64,000 bases of DNA, taken from NCBI GenBank assembly GCA_033239005.1, contig BSQZ01000079.1:2613501-2677500 (forward strand), read 5' to 3'. The notes beneath the pieces are model-generated. The model saw only the letters and a program-made list of their open reading frames with translations, ran no database searches and had not been told where the DNA came from. This document shows positions 26,101 through 32,238 of the stretch, in pieces. The translations under genes and the position numbers were made by a program. The stretch comes from Lamellibrachia satsuma. Its lineage: Eukaryota; Annelida; Polychaeta; Sabellida; Siboglinidae. Positions within the stretch are counted from its first letter, which is position 1; the number at the start of each line of letters is the position of its first letter.

Positions 26101-26809
26101 GCCACCCTGGAACTACAACAATTCATGTTTACATGGTTGGGTTCAATTAGCATTACACAGCATCACAGTTCAATTACACTTCAATTTCACAGTTTAATTA
26201 CATTTACGACACTTAAAAAATCCATTGCAATTACAGTTGAACCTCGTTAATCTGGACACTGCTGATAATCCAGAAACTTCAGCATCCGGACAACATTTCA
26301 TGGGGATGGAATTTCCCAACGCTAATACAGTGTTTCCCCTAGTATATGACAAGTCAGGTGGGCCACTTCACTGTTTTTCCACCACCCAATATAAAAGATA
26401 ACACACAAAAGCACACAAGAGTACACTTACTTCCAATGTGGTCCCCAAGTTGTTACATGCTAACACCATTACACATAATGTCTTTTTTCTGTCCCTTCTA
26501 ACTTCAAGGGAAAAGTTTAAACACCCTTTAAGCTGCACCATTTTGAAGCTAGTTGTGTAAAAAAATAAGGGTGCTCGCTCTGTCCATCCCACCACCTCAC
26601 TCACACAGCATTTTACACAGCATCAGGGGTCAAGGGAAACACTGCTACTAAACACTGTTAACTGCATGATCAATTCGCTTATCCGGATTTTTTTAAAATT
26701 AATTCATTAACGAGGTTCAACTGTTCACCACTTCAAATAAAGCCAAGATCCAAGACCAAGTCAAAAATCTCACGTCGTCAGCTGACTTGTCTGGCGTCCC
26801 GTAGATCAT
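104..26809 (-). CDS. malate synthase gene, 5' part (six exons; 3' end lies left of the window)
   Basis: The product condenses glyoxylate with acetyl-CoA to malate, the second step of the glyoxylate shunt, usually in peroxisomes or mitochondria. Exons run 26774-26809, 25975-26106, 24258-24473, 13930-14020, 858-934 and 104-214; all are bounded by GT-AG and the phases fit (0,0,0,1,0). In order they encode an N-terminal helix region ([17 protein letters not shown]), the [13 protein letters not shown] / [10 protein letters not shown] block that matches bacterial malate synthase A, the [14 protein letters not shown] block, the glyoxylate-site motif RPRAWNM, and [13 protein letters not shown]. The catalytic C-terminal half and any targeting tail are off-window. 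Introns are very large (about 10-13 kb in two cases) and full of repeats, including an antisense LTR element. No frameshift or stop is seen in the six exons. Malate synthase is patchily kept in animals. Identification is strong; the first exon is less certain. Confidence 0.88.
215..857. other. malate synthase intron 5, with a short (TA)n
   Basis: AT-rich intron between exons 858-934 and 104-214. Apart from a (TA)n tract at about 553-600, I see nothing recognisable. ORFs here are microsatellite artefacts. Confidence 0.7.
858..934 (-). CDS. malate synthase exon 5 (source of the 41-bp minisatellite)
   Basis: 77 bp. Its first two bases complete the Gly codon begun in exon 4, then 25 codons follow, including [26 protein letters not shown] is the glyoxylate-binding region of the family. 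The acceptor (atgttgtag) and the first ~35 bases of this exon are reiterated as the 41-bp repeat immediately upstream in gene orientation, so the real acceptor is the last of a series of near-identical junctions. Confidence 0.88.
899..1174. repeat. 41-bp minisatellite, left part, grading into malate synthase exon 5
   Basis: About six 41-bp units, each with a core like ctgatatgtctggcacacct followed by acaacatcagtactggag. The first unit overlaps the 5' end of exon 858-934. The array is interrupted at 1174 by the LTR retrotransposon and resumes at 11661. Confidence 0.9.
1175..3107 (+). repeat. 5' LTR (1933 bp)
   Basis: Unusually long LTR, TGTAACCGG...CGCGGTTACA. It holds its own (TA)n microsatellite (about 2505-2600), an AATAAA at 3060-3065, a strong donor-like CGGTAAGT at 1545-1552 and acceptor-like tttacag sites. 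ORFs inside it have no recognisable product. Confidence 0.95.
3060..3065 (+). terminator. LTR poly(A) signal AATAAA (5' LTR copy)
   Basis: AATAAA 42 bp before the LTR end, in the same place as 11613-11618 of the 3' LTR. Confidence 0.6.
3111..3128 (+). promoter_or_regulatory. primer-binding site, tRNA-Leu type
   Basis: TGGTGTCAGAAGTGGGAT starts three bases after the 5' LTR. It is complementary to a eukaryotic tRNA-Leu 3' end (TCCCACTTCTGACA plus CCA), so minus-strand synthesis is probably primed by tRNA-Leu. Confidence 0.85.
3129..3877 (+). other. untranslated leader of the LTR element
   Basis: About 750 bp between the PBS and the gag ATG, with no supported ORF. It holds several acceptor-like ttgcag sites (near 3497 and 3560), so a spliced leader from the LTR donor is possible but not shown. 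Confidence 0.5.
3878..4897 (+). CDS. gag: gag polyprotein of the Gypsy element
   Basis: 339 residues, intact. Residues ~1-55 form a predicted coiled coil ([18 protein letters not shown]), ~75-225 look like a Ty3/PNMA/Arc-type capsid core, ~270-305 are a Gln-rich helix, and residues 315-328 are a single zinc knuckle [14 protein letters not shown] (C-x2-C-x4-H-x4-C). It would form the particle shell and package the RNA. It ends at TAG 4895-4897, directly after a slippery heptamer that passes ribosomes to pol. The start is the first ATG after the leader and begins the coiled coil. Confidence 0.9.
   Translation: MDVLEEQLKVLRLQLEQSRAQTAEAEQEKAAAEAEWNAQKVHLQRELERTGEAVLREPSAVPPQRIYVQRERRMPKLCGRPQKPDDPDVDDWASDMESHLKASPFSDREGLDFIMDHLSGAAGQEVRFREPRTAEEALQIVRSVFGDVDTVGAAQEAFYTRVQQPGETLLDYSLALVKLFGKLSKRQTRLAPLRNETLKGRFASGVREPHLQREMRRLEMDQPGMSFWEFRDRGVSWLGKEVPKKMVSQDVISTVAGTGDGNAAIVKVLEAQQQQLQRMQDLLTKQQQQLDSVRNTRSWEARRQPKHGYNAEGKRICYTCGSMDHISPNCPQKIVKTGN
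4888..4894 (+). promoter_or_regulatory. -1 frameshift site G GGA AAC between gag and pol
   Basis: In the gag frame the bases read ACG GGA AAC TAG, so G-GGA-AAC is in the canonical X-XXY-YYZ phase and sits right before the gag stop. A -1 slip continues as AAA CTA GAC in the pol frame, which is open upstream and downstream. A downstream RNA structure was not computed. Confidence 0.75.
4895..7812 (+). CDS. pol: pol part 1: protease, reverse transcriptase, RNase H
   Basis: Read after the -1 shift; the same frame also opens at an ATG at 4825. Counting from 4825, the aspartic protease motif LLDTGAEVS is near residue 70, RT motifs run from ~400 with YLDDVLVF at 561 and [12 protein letters not shown] upstream, and RNase H has VETDASFQG at ~725 and TDNNPLSYI at ~792. 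Order and motifs are Gypsy-type. The coding sense moves to another frame near 7812 (apparent loss of one base), though this frame stays open to 7884. It would copy the element's RNA into DNA in the particle. Confidence 0.9.
7813..8490 (+). CDS. pol: pol part 2: integrase zinc finger and DDE core
   Basis: Continues pol in the next frame. H-H-C-C zinc-binding residues lie between about 7830 and 7955 (HDGSGH ... CASCSRC). Catalytic residues are intact: Asp at 8037-8039, Asp at 8214-8216 and Glu at 8322-8324, giving D-x35-E. Just before 8491 the sense moves frame again, and the unshifted frame soon stops at 8534. The two breaks look like single-base losses relative to a continuous pol. Confidence 0.85.
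8491..8965 (+). CDS. pol: pol part 3: integrase C-terminal domain
   Basis: After the frame change the sequence continues with [20 protein letters not shown], a helical stretch, [11 protein letters not shown] and a GPY/F-like [20 protein letters not shown] segment, as in integrase C-termini of Gypsy elements. No chromodomain is seen. The frame stops at 8965; an overlapping frame may continue the protein. Confidence 0.75.
8796..9641 (+). CDS. 3' ORF of the LTR element, probably the pol C-terminal tail
   Basis: 281 residues from the first Met, but the part not overlapping pol starts near 8947. It is basic and Ser-rich, with a duplicated 10-residue segment (GWSGTQ twice, 9199-9250) and [20 protein letters not shown]. 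Arg-rich tails ending in '...TAG--NP--LPRS' are common at the C-terminus of animal Gypsy pol proteins, so a third frame break near 8945 is more likely than a separate gene. No signal peptide, transmembrane segment or envelope-like cleavage/fusion region is visible. Confidence 0.5.
   Translation: MSIGSMVWDKPGWCIALRYWILRICGSLMRTLLRHQKRENSCGNMKQMDTGVNLGDSSTPVNRWMIIRNGNYHEEEPPTSPAPPVVFHSTPLEGHNSLKEEESPTPIPTIDKSHQSDQTTALETRGDRQAQAEDVGWSGTQAEAVGWSGTQARSCLSVDSDSNGSSEPFLRQSRRKRFVKIKSRSERSRRSTSISTAGSADENETVTLRRTKRSTAGRNPNPYNLPRSASLQATEILVQPSFGELSEAMSTLGAELSSKLGSMLQTAWLQSQAATANNNHM
9653..9675 (+). repeat. internal A23 run after the last ORF
   Basis: A run of 23 A between the last stop and the 3' LTR. 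The polypurine tract proper is not obvious; the bases before the 3' LTR read caggtgggta. Confidence 0.7.
9733..11660 (+). repeat. 3' LTR (1928 bp)
   Basis: Near-identical to the 5' LTR. It is 5 bp shorter because its (TA)n is shorter, with one extra T in the run near 10880 and a T-to-C difference near 10955. AATAAA at 11613-11618 would serve as the element's polyadenylation signal. Confidence 0.95.
11613..11618 (+). terminator. LTR poly(A) signal AATAAA (3' LTR copy)
   Basis: AATAAA 42 bp before the end of the 3' LTR; the expected 3' end signal for the genomic transcript. Confidence 0.65.
11661..12675. repeat. 41-bp minisatellite, right part, with higher-order repeat
   Basis: About 22 units of the array seen at 899-1174, resuming with the TCTA target duplication. 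A block of about ten units at roughly 11993-12182 onward recurs about 410 bp later (10 x 41), so there is a higher-order period. A LINE tail fragment at 11713-11802 interrupts it. Confidence 0.88.
11713..11802 (+). mobile_element. CR1-like LINE 3' end fragment inside the minisatellite
   Basis: Matches the reverse complement of the LINE 3' end at 49334-49500 (gggcgggctacacatagatg) with an internal deletion. It ends in the family's cttgttaaatcttgttaaa tail repeat. It interrupts the 41-bp array. Confidence 0.75.
12678..13929. other. malate synthase intron sequence, nothing recognised
   Basis: No convincing exon, RNA gene or known mobile element seen on either strand. Confidence 0.5.
13930..14020 (-). 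CDS. malate synthase exon 4
   Basis: 91 bp: 30 codons plus one base, so the exon ends in phase 1. It encodes [20 protein letters not shown], a malate synthase block seen in animal sequences in place of the bacterial ADFEDSLAP. Acceptor gtcaccag, donor gtctgtc. A plus-strand ORF over the same bases is its shadow. Confidence 0.88.
14691..14777. repeat. 29-bp tandem repeat, 3 units
   Basis: Three units of gtctaagccagagtgtatgg plus atggctcca, with a few substitutions. Confidence 0.8.
14811..15380 (-). mobile_element. CR1-like LINE, 3' fragment
   Basis: Minus-strand translation gives the ORF2 C-terminus ([32 protein letters not shown]), followed upstream by reverse transcriptase tail sequence. 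It is the same family as 49334-53470 and is 5'-truncated. Confidence 0.85.
15400..17280. other. malate synthase intron; one unassigned open segment
   Basis: Mostly featureless. The minus-strand frame at 16593-16823 includes [20 protein letters not shown] and a possible donor (GGTG then gtaaat) but matches nothing I recognise; it could be chance or an unrelated exon. Confidence 0.35.
17281..17790 (+). mobile_element. possible solo LTR or promoter-bearing repeat
   Basis: A TATA-like gtatataagtc near 17550 is followed about 170 bp later by aataaatc near 17720, the spacing of an LTR promoter and poly(A) signal. No clear inverted ends or target duplication, so this is weak. Confidence 0.25.
18289..18556. 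repeat. 40-bp tandem repeat, about 7 units
   Basis: Unit contains cagtattaagtattatagt followed by atgtggatatttagccatgga. Units are highly alike. Confidence 0.9.
19862..20355. repeat. 82-bp tandem repeat, 6 units
   Basis: Unit starts tagtgtacacctatttggat and ends aaaaggtgctatat. Copies differ mainly at a gcgcc/gcacc site. Confidence 0.9.
20830..21175 (+). mobile_element. LINE reverse-transcriptase fragment
   Basis: Plus-strand translation gives broken RT pieces: GFQRGDTFT then [12 protein letters not shown], and [20 protein letters not shown] with the catalytic F-A-D-D box. Stops and frame changes show it is dead. Confidence 0.75.
21257..21960. repeat. 38-bp minisatellite, about 18 degenerate units
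   Basis: Repeated blocks of agacatcactacaaatcaga and catcacacagccaatacc with substitutions and small indels. Confidence 0.85.
22031..22156. repeat. 64-bp direct repeat, 2 units
   Basis: The segment acatcacaccacagtgaa...cagtggtg occurs twice, 64 bp apart, with a few substitutions. Confidence 0.85.
22729..22737 (+). promoter_or_regulatory. TATA box of a candidate nested gene
   Basis: TATATAAAG lies 51 bp before the ATG at 22788, with an initiator-like tcattcact at 22761-22769, about 32 bp after the TATA start. Confidence 0.45.
22788..22883 (+). CDS. candidate first exon, thioredoxin-fold (glutaredoxin/GST-N-like) protein
   Basis: 32 codons from the ATG to a strong donor (GAG then gtgagaaa), phase 0. 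The peptide has [15 protein letters not shown], resembling the first strand, CxxC site and first helix of glutaredoxins and GST N-terminal domains (pattern 'RLPSCPYC-KV-RAL'). A TATA box and initiator lie at the right distance upstream. It sits on the plus strand inside a malate synthase intron. I found no second exon; without splicing the frame ends after 58 codons. It could be a genuine nested gene, a retained first exon, or chance. Confidence 0.4.
23181..23410 (+). mobile_element. tRNA-derived SINE
   Basis: The head (23181-23250) looks like a decayed tRNA: A-box-like ggttagagcacca, anticodon-arm ctgttaatc (GTT, Asn-like) and a B box ggagttcgagtcc. A non-tRNA body follows with gaaaagacgctaaaagctc, reminiscent of the conserved cores of marine-animal SINEs. 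The acceptor arms do not pair, so it is not a tRNA gene. Confidence 0.55.
23493..23567. repeat. inverted repeat, about 29-bp arms
   Basis: gctgagcctggatttgtagt...cggtcatg is mirrored by catgacca...aaatccaggctcagc with a ~17-bp loop; a strong hairpin of unknown origin. Confidence 0.75.
24145..24196. repeat. (GTGTGC)n/(TA)n simple repeat
   Basis: gtgtgc hexamers followed by a short TATA tract. Confidence 0.85.
24258..24473 (-). CDS. malate synthase exon 3
   Basis: 72 codons, phase 0 at both ends; acceptor tttttacag, donor gtgagtg. It contains [18 protein letters not shown] and [17 protein letters not shown], which match the conserved 'LPDF--ET--IR--DWK---IP-DL-DRRVEITGP' block of malate synthase A. 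It ends just before the DFDDGH block supplied by the next exon. Confidence 0.9.
24801..24956. repeat. 39-bp tandem repeat, 4 units
   Basis: Four nearly identical units (tatctcatgggtagttcact plus tgcgtcagctgtgctatat). A multiple of three, so it makes an in-frame 13-residue repeat in a chance ORF. Confidence 0.9.
25975..26106 (-). CDS. malate synthase exon 2
   Basis: 44 codons, phase 0 at both ends; acceptor ttccag, donor gtaaga. The second half ([19 protein letters not shown]) aligns with the start of bacterial malate synthase A, where the enzyme begins with a 'LT-EA--F---L---F' helix. Confidence 0.85.
26234..26723. mobile_element. pogo/Tigger-like MITE
   Basis: Inverted termini CAGTTGAACCTCGTTAAT and ATTAACGAGGTTCAACTG; a TA precedes the left end, the right TA is lost. 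CAGTTGAACCTCG ends are typical of pogo-group elements. No transposase is left. It lies in malate synthase intron 1. Confidence 0.7.
26328..26644. mobile_element. hAT-like MITE nested in the pogo-like MITE
   Basis: Terminal inverted repeats CAGTGTTTCCC / GGGAAACACTG. Flanks cgctaata and ctactaaa could be a decayed 8-bp target duplication. 317 bp, non-coding. Confidence 0.55.
26774..26809 (-). CDS. malate synthase, probable first coding exon
   Basis: Twelve codons from an ATG at 26807-26809 to a strong donor (GAC then gtgaga). It ends in phase 0, which fits the next exon. The short leader ([12 protein letters not shown]) has no family signature, so the choice rests on ATG, donor and phase. An alternative is the 64-codon frame opening at 27003, which could leave through a weaker GTAAAA donor, also in phase 0. 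Confidence 0.5.
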
Positions 26810-26810
26810 G

Positions 26811-27003
26811 TCACCCGGCTGGTGTTTCGGCTAATTTTACTAATTCTAAACAGGATGCGTCGGTAACAAACCACTGCGAACCGTTGCGAATGCCTCCTTG
26901 CAGCATCAAGTACTGCACAGCGCGATGAGTACAAAGTTCGATGTGTAAGTTGACAGAACGATTACTCTTTGTAGTGTCAACAAAAGATGCACAACCGGAC
27001 GCC
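26811..27003 (-). other. upstream ORF or alternative first exon of malate synthase
   Basis: A 64-codon frame starts at an ATG in a fair context (ACAACATGGCG) and ends in a TGA that nearly abuts the ATG used for the predicted first coding exon. It may be 5' leader with an upstream ORF, or an alternative first exon using the GTAAAA donor inside it. The protein has no recognised domain. Confidence 0.3.
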
Positions 27004-27342
27004 ATGTTGTCTTAATCGAGAACTATCGCCACCTAGTGATTACTGAAAGAAACAAATTTGCAACAATATGGTATCGAACGAACACACATAATACGTAATA
27101 TGATTTAATAAGATATTCACGGAAGGAAACGATCTAAATTGACTGGTTCCTGGCCCAACATGCGGCGCCACTATTGGGGCAAGAAGGCTGGGACAGACCA
27201 CCACGATGTATTCCGAAGCGACGAAGTGGGTGCAGGGCGATGCCGTCCGCTGTCCACGACAAATTGTACCTGGTCACCCAACAATTTCACGTACATTGAC
27301 AACAGAGGTCAGATCACAGTGCAACATTGCATCGGTGGCCAC

Positions 27343-27772
27343 GAGAGCGAGAGCGGCTCCCCGGTGGCCATACCGTAGAGAGCGTCTCCCCGAAGGCAAT
27401 ACCGTAGAGAGCAACTCCCCGCTGGCCATGTCGTAGTGAGCAGCTCACCGGTGGCCATACCGTAGAGGGCGGCTACCCGGTGGCCATGCCGTAGATAGTG
27501 GCTACCCGGTGGCCATACCGTAGAGAACAGTTCCCCGAAGGCCATACCGTAGAGAGTAGCTCTCGGAAGCCATACCGTAGAGAGCGGCTCCCTGGTGGCC
27601 ATACTGTAGAGCGGCTCCCCGGTGGTCATACCGTCGAGACCCTCTCCTCGGAGGCCATACCGTCGAGAGTAGCTCTCCGGTGGCCATTCTGTACTGATCT
27701 GCTACACGCAGGCCATACCGCAGATAGCGGCTCCCCGGTGGCCATATCGTAGGGAGCTGCTACCCGAGTTGG
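27343..27772. repeat. 29-bp minisatellite, block copy 1
   Basis: Units around ccgtagagagcggctccccg gtggccata with substitutions; about 15 units. Confidence 0.85.
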
Positions 27773-28088
27773 TTGGACCACGGAGTCGGATGTCCGGTGG
27801 TTGTACCACGGGATCGGATCTCTGGTGGTTGTACCACGGGGTCTGATCTCCGATTATTGGACCATGGATTCGGATCTCCGGTTGTTGGACCACGGGATCG
27901 GATCTCCGATTGTTGGACCACGGATTCGGATCTGCGGTGGTTGGTCCACGGGGTCCGATCTCTCATTGTTAGACTAAGGATTCGGATCTCCGGTGGTTGG
28001 ACCACGGGGTCGGATCTCCGATTGTTGGATCACGGGGTCCGATCTCCGATTGTTGGACCACGGGGTTGGATATCCGGTGGTTGGACCG
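27773..28088. repeat. 28-bp minisatellite, block copy 1
   Basis: About 11 diverged units of the ggtcggatctccggtggttg type with gaccacg. Confidence 0.85.
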
Positions 28089-28188
28089 AATGTTGACTCA
28101 ATGGCGGCTGCACACGAGTTTGAACGAAAGCTAACGTATGAACTGGCAACGCCCTGCCGGGGCCGGCGTGAGATTGCAAATGATCCCC

Positions 28189-28376
28189 CGTGGTACAATG
28201 GCCCCCGTGGTAAATGGGCCCCCATTGTAAATGGACCCACATTGTAAATGGACCCCCGTGGTAAATGGACCCCCGTGGTAAATGGACCCCCCCGGTAAAT
28301 GGGCCCTCGTGGTAAATGGACCCCCGTGGTAAATGAACCCCCGTGGTAAATGGGCCCTCGTGGTAAATGGACCCGA
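28189..28376. repeat. 17-bp minisatellite, block copy 1
   Basis: About 11 units of ccccgtggtaaatggac with variants. Confidence 0.85.
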
Positions 28377-28974
28377 GGGTTTATTTACCACAGTCTGTGT
28401 TCGTGGTAAATAGACCCCCATAACAATTGAAACGTTTGATGTGTTTACTGATTTATTTAATTTTTTAGAAAAGTTAGGCCTACATTGGTGTATAGAAATG
28501 TGCTATTCCGAAAGACAAAACTGTGCCAAAATATTGTTAAAACCGTGTTTATAATCTGACAGATTTTGAGTTACCTCAGCATATGATTTACATCAACACG
28601 GTTTGGCCACATGTTGTGCCTTTCGTAATAACACGTACATCCATGAACCACTTCAAAAATGTATAGCTCGCTAAACATTTGCAACAATACAGTATTGAAC
28701 GAACCAACATAATACGTAATATGATTTAATAAGATATTCACGGAAGGAAACGATCTAAACTGACTGGTTCCTGGCCCAACATGCGGCGCCCCCTATTGGG
28801 GCAAGAAGGCTGGGACAGACCACCACGATGTATTCCGAAGCGACGAAGTGGGTGCAGGGCGATGCCGTCCGCTGTCCACGACAAGTTGTACCTGATAACC
28901 CAACACTTTCCCGTACATTGACAACAGAGGTCAGATCACAGTGCAACATTGCATCGGTGGCCACGAGAGCGAGA

Positions 28975-29419
28975 GCGGCTCCCCGGTGGCCATACCGTAG
29001 AGAGCGGCTCCCCGGAGGCAATACCGTAGAGAGCAGTTTCCCGCTGGCCATGTCGTAGTGAGCGGCTCCCCGGTGGCCATGCCGTAGATAGTGGCTACCC
29101 GGTGGCCATACCGTAGAGAGCTGCTACCCGGTGGCCACACCGCAGATAGCGGCTCCCCAGTGGCCATACCGTAGAGAACAGCTCTCCGAAGGCCATACCG
29201 TAGAGAGTGGCTCTCGGAAGCCATACAGCAGAGAGCGGCTCCCTGGTGGCCATACTGTAGAGCGGCTCCCCGGTGGTCATACCGTCGAGAGCCGCTCCTC
29301 GGAGGCCATACCGTCGAGAGTAGCTCTCCGGTGGCCATTTTGTACTGATCTGCTACCCGCGGGCCCTACCGCAGATAGCGGCTGCCCGGTGGCCATATCG
29401 TAGGGAGCTGCTACCCGAG
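28975..29419. repeat. 29-bp minisatellite, block copy 2
   Basis: The second copy of the 27343-27772 array, about 15 units. Confidence 0.85.
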
Positions 29420-30126
29420 TTGGTTGTACCACGGGGTCGGATCTCCTGTGGTTGTACCACGGGATCGGATCTCCGGTGGTTGTACCACGGGATCGGATCT
29501 CCGGTGGTTGTACCACGGGGTTGGATCTCCGGTGGTTGTACCGCAGGATCGGATCTCCGGTGGTTGTACCGCAGGATCGGATCTCCGGTGGTTGTACCAC
29601 GGGATCGGATCTCCGGTGGTTGTACCACGGGGTCGGATCTCCGGTGGTTGTACCACGGGGTCGGATCTCCGGTGGTTGTACCGCAGGATCGGATCTCCGG
29701 TGGTTGTACCGCAGGATCGGATATCCGGTGGTTGTACCACGGGGTCGGATCTCCGGTGGTTGTACCACGGGGTCAGATCTCCGGTGGTTGTACCGCAGGA
29801 TCGGATCTCGGGTGGTTGTACCGCAGGATCGGATCTCCGGTGGTTGTACCACGGTGTCGGATCTCCGGTGGTTGTACCACGGGATCGGATCTCCGGTGGT
29901 TGTACCAAGGGGTCGGATCTCCGGTGGTTGTACCGCAGGATCGGATCTCCGGTGGTTGTACCACGGGGTCCGATCTCCGATTATTGGACCATAGATTCGG
30001 ATCTCAGTAGTTGGACCACGGGATCGGATCTCCAATTGTTGGACCACGGATTCGGATCTCCGGTGGTTGGACCACGGTTTCCGATCTCCGATTGTTGGAC
30101 CACGGGGTCGGATATCCGGTGGTTGG
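29420..30126. repeat. 28-bp minisatellite, expanded in block copy 2
   Basis: Units ttgtaccacggggtcggatc plus tccggtgg. From 29424 to 29956 the period is exactly 28 bp for 19 units; later units are diverged. Long ORFs on both strands are artefacts of a 28-bp period. Confidence 0.92.
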
Positions 30127-30639
30127 ACCGAATGTTGACTCAATGGCGGTGCACACGAGTTTGAACGAAAGCTGACGTATGAACTGGCAACGCCCTGCCG
30201 GGGCCGGCGTGAGATTGCAAATGATCCTCCGTGGTACATCGGCCCCCATGGTAAATGGGCCCCCGTTGTAAATGGACCCCCGTGGTAAATGGACCCGAGG
30301 GTTTATTTACCACAGTCTGTGTTCGTGGTAAATAGACCCCCATAACAATTGAAACGTTTGATGTGTTTACTGATTTACTTAATTTTTTAGAAAAGTTAGG
30401 CCTACATTGGTGTATGGAAATGTGCTATTCCGAAAGAAAAAACTGTGTCAAAATATTGTTAAAACCGTGTTTATAATCTGGCAGATTTTGAGTTACCTCA
30501 GCATATGATTTACATCAACACGGTTTGGCCACATGCCTTTCGTAATAACACGTACATCCATGAACCACTTCAAAAATGTATAGCTCGCTAAACATATAAC
30601 ACATTTAAGTTTTACACAGAGGATTTACCACGAATATAT

Positions 30640-31120
30640 GCTGTGGTAAATGCTATGCTAAATGGACCTCGTGTCTATTTACCACTAGGCGCATGGCACG
30701 GTTTCATGCAGAAGAAATTCCCCTCAGTCGACAAGATTCCCGTCTACTCGTCGAACACTGGCGCTACGACCGACGGCGGAAATCAACTCGCTCAAGAAGA
30801 TCGTATTGTTCTCCGAAACTGTCGCGCCATTTGTCTTCTGAACCTCACACACAAGGTGCTGGTTGCTGTGGTCCTGCTCAAAACGGGTGTAGAGCTTAAT
30901 CTTCCCGACTCGGAAGCCGGCTTTAGATAGGACCGTGGTTGCAGAGACAACATAACGCTGCTGAACACTGCTCAGGTCAAACAACGCTCGCTAGAGGTGA
31001 GTCGGCAGTCGCAACGTTTATCGACTATCGCGCCGCCGTCGACAGCGCTCGACATGGTCACCGTTCGAGAGTATCGTAACGGTGCATCCGCAAAGGTGCT
31101 ACGGATTATCAAGGTGATAC
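30640..31120. other. GC-richer segment with an unassigned open frame
   Basis: The minus-strand frame 30724-30984 (86 codons, including RVGKIKLYTRFEQDHSNQHL) and a short plus frame at 31053-31112 that ends at a donor-like aaggtgata look more coding-like than their surroundings, but I recognise neither. Confidence 0.3.
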
Positions 31121-31132
31121 ACCCGGTGCCGG

Positions 31133-31330
31133 ATTAACAATGTGGGGCCTGGTATAACATTTTTGTGGGAACCAAGTGCGTGAATAACGTAGATCGAGAC
31201 ACGTGGCATTGACTATGGAGGTAACCCCATACCTTAGCGTTTATTCAACCATGTTTGTGCAGAATCATTCAAAGATTGCTGTCGACGATGGCATATAAAC
31301 ATACATACAACGACAAGCAACAATTGCAGC
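31133..31330 (+). repeat. interspersed repeat shared with 62446-62640
   Basis: Segments such as aagatcgagacgcgtgg-type and ttactatggaggtaacccc-type occur in both places with moderate divergence. Type unknown. Confidence 0.6.
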
Positions 31331-31339
31331 TTACAATGA

Positions 31340-32238
31340 CATACCAGAAAATAATCAAAGAAAATACAGCGATCTCGTGGGTAGGTGAAGATGGAGACAG
31401 TTCAAGATCGGAACCACAGTATCTATCCACCCCTCCAAGAGGTGCATCATCGACGAGTTGGCTCGTTGACGGCGAACATTTATCAGGGGCGTAGCTAGGA
31501 ATAAATACACGTGGAAGCACACATTTTAGAGGGGGTCTGGGGTACATTTTTAGAAAAAAAGTTATAGGCCTATACTAATTTGCAATCTGGTGCATTTTAA
31601 ATAAAACAAAAAGAATGCCCCTCTGATCATGGAGAAAAAGTCCTCTACTTGACCCCTATCCCTGACAAAAGGTGGAAGTGAACCATCAGTAGATATATCG
31701 CAAAAGTGTAATAAGGAGAACCAAGACATGTAGGCAATGATAATGCTTCGGTAATAAACTTGTACGAGTCTATTATATCTACTTTTGGGCGGAATGTTAG
31801 CGCTAAATAACTGAACTGGTGAATGATGCGTTCTGCAGCCAACGTTTTGTCCTTGTGGACACGCGCAAGGGCCACCCCCGACTAGCGCTCACTTGTCACC
31901 GTGGCGTCGCATAGCACTAAATGACCGTACTGCTGTGGCAGTCGAGACATACGTCACCAGCAGTATCACGATTGCTGTTAGAGTTAGAGTACAATACATG
32001 ATTCATTTCGAGAGTTAAGTCTTTCAGCGGCATTGACCATCTCCCATCTTGCCCCTTCCATGTTGTAACTAACTCAGACGTGTGTGTGTGTGTGCGTGTG
32101 TGTGTTCATCGATGTCCGCATTAATGAACGGCCGTTCTGCGCGCGAAGAAGCGTCGTCATCATCATTTGACGTCGTGGAAGCCGTAAAGATTGTACGAGG
32201 ATCGTCTTGTGGGCCGTGAGCCGGGCGCCGTGCGCCAT
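31340..32238. other. intergenic, nothing recognised
   Basis: No supported gene. A short (GT)n at about 32079-32104. Confidence 0.5.

Larger units (their letters stand above)
27053..28678. repeat. tandem segmental duplication, copy 1
   Basis: About 1.6 kb: a unique GC-rich leader (27053-27340), three successive minisatellites, then a unique AT-rich tail to tagctcgctaaac. The same order repeats immediately in 28679-30597. No gene is supported. Confidence 0.9.
28679..30597. repeat. tandem segmental duplication, copy 2
   Basis: Same block as 27053-28678, about 0.3 kb longer because its 28-bp array has expanded (about 25 units against about 11), while its 17-bp array has contracted. Confidence 0.9.

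Noticed and set aside
29277..30239. 320-codon minus ORF and several 160-246-codon ORFs on both strands
   Set aside because: All lie in the 28-bp array; a stop-free 28-bp unit is open in many frames by construction.
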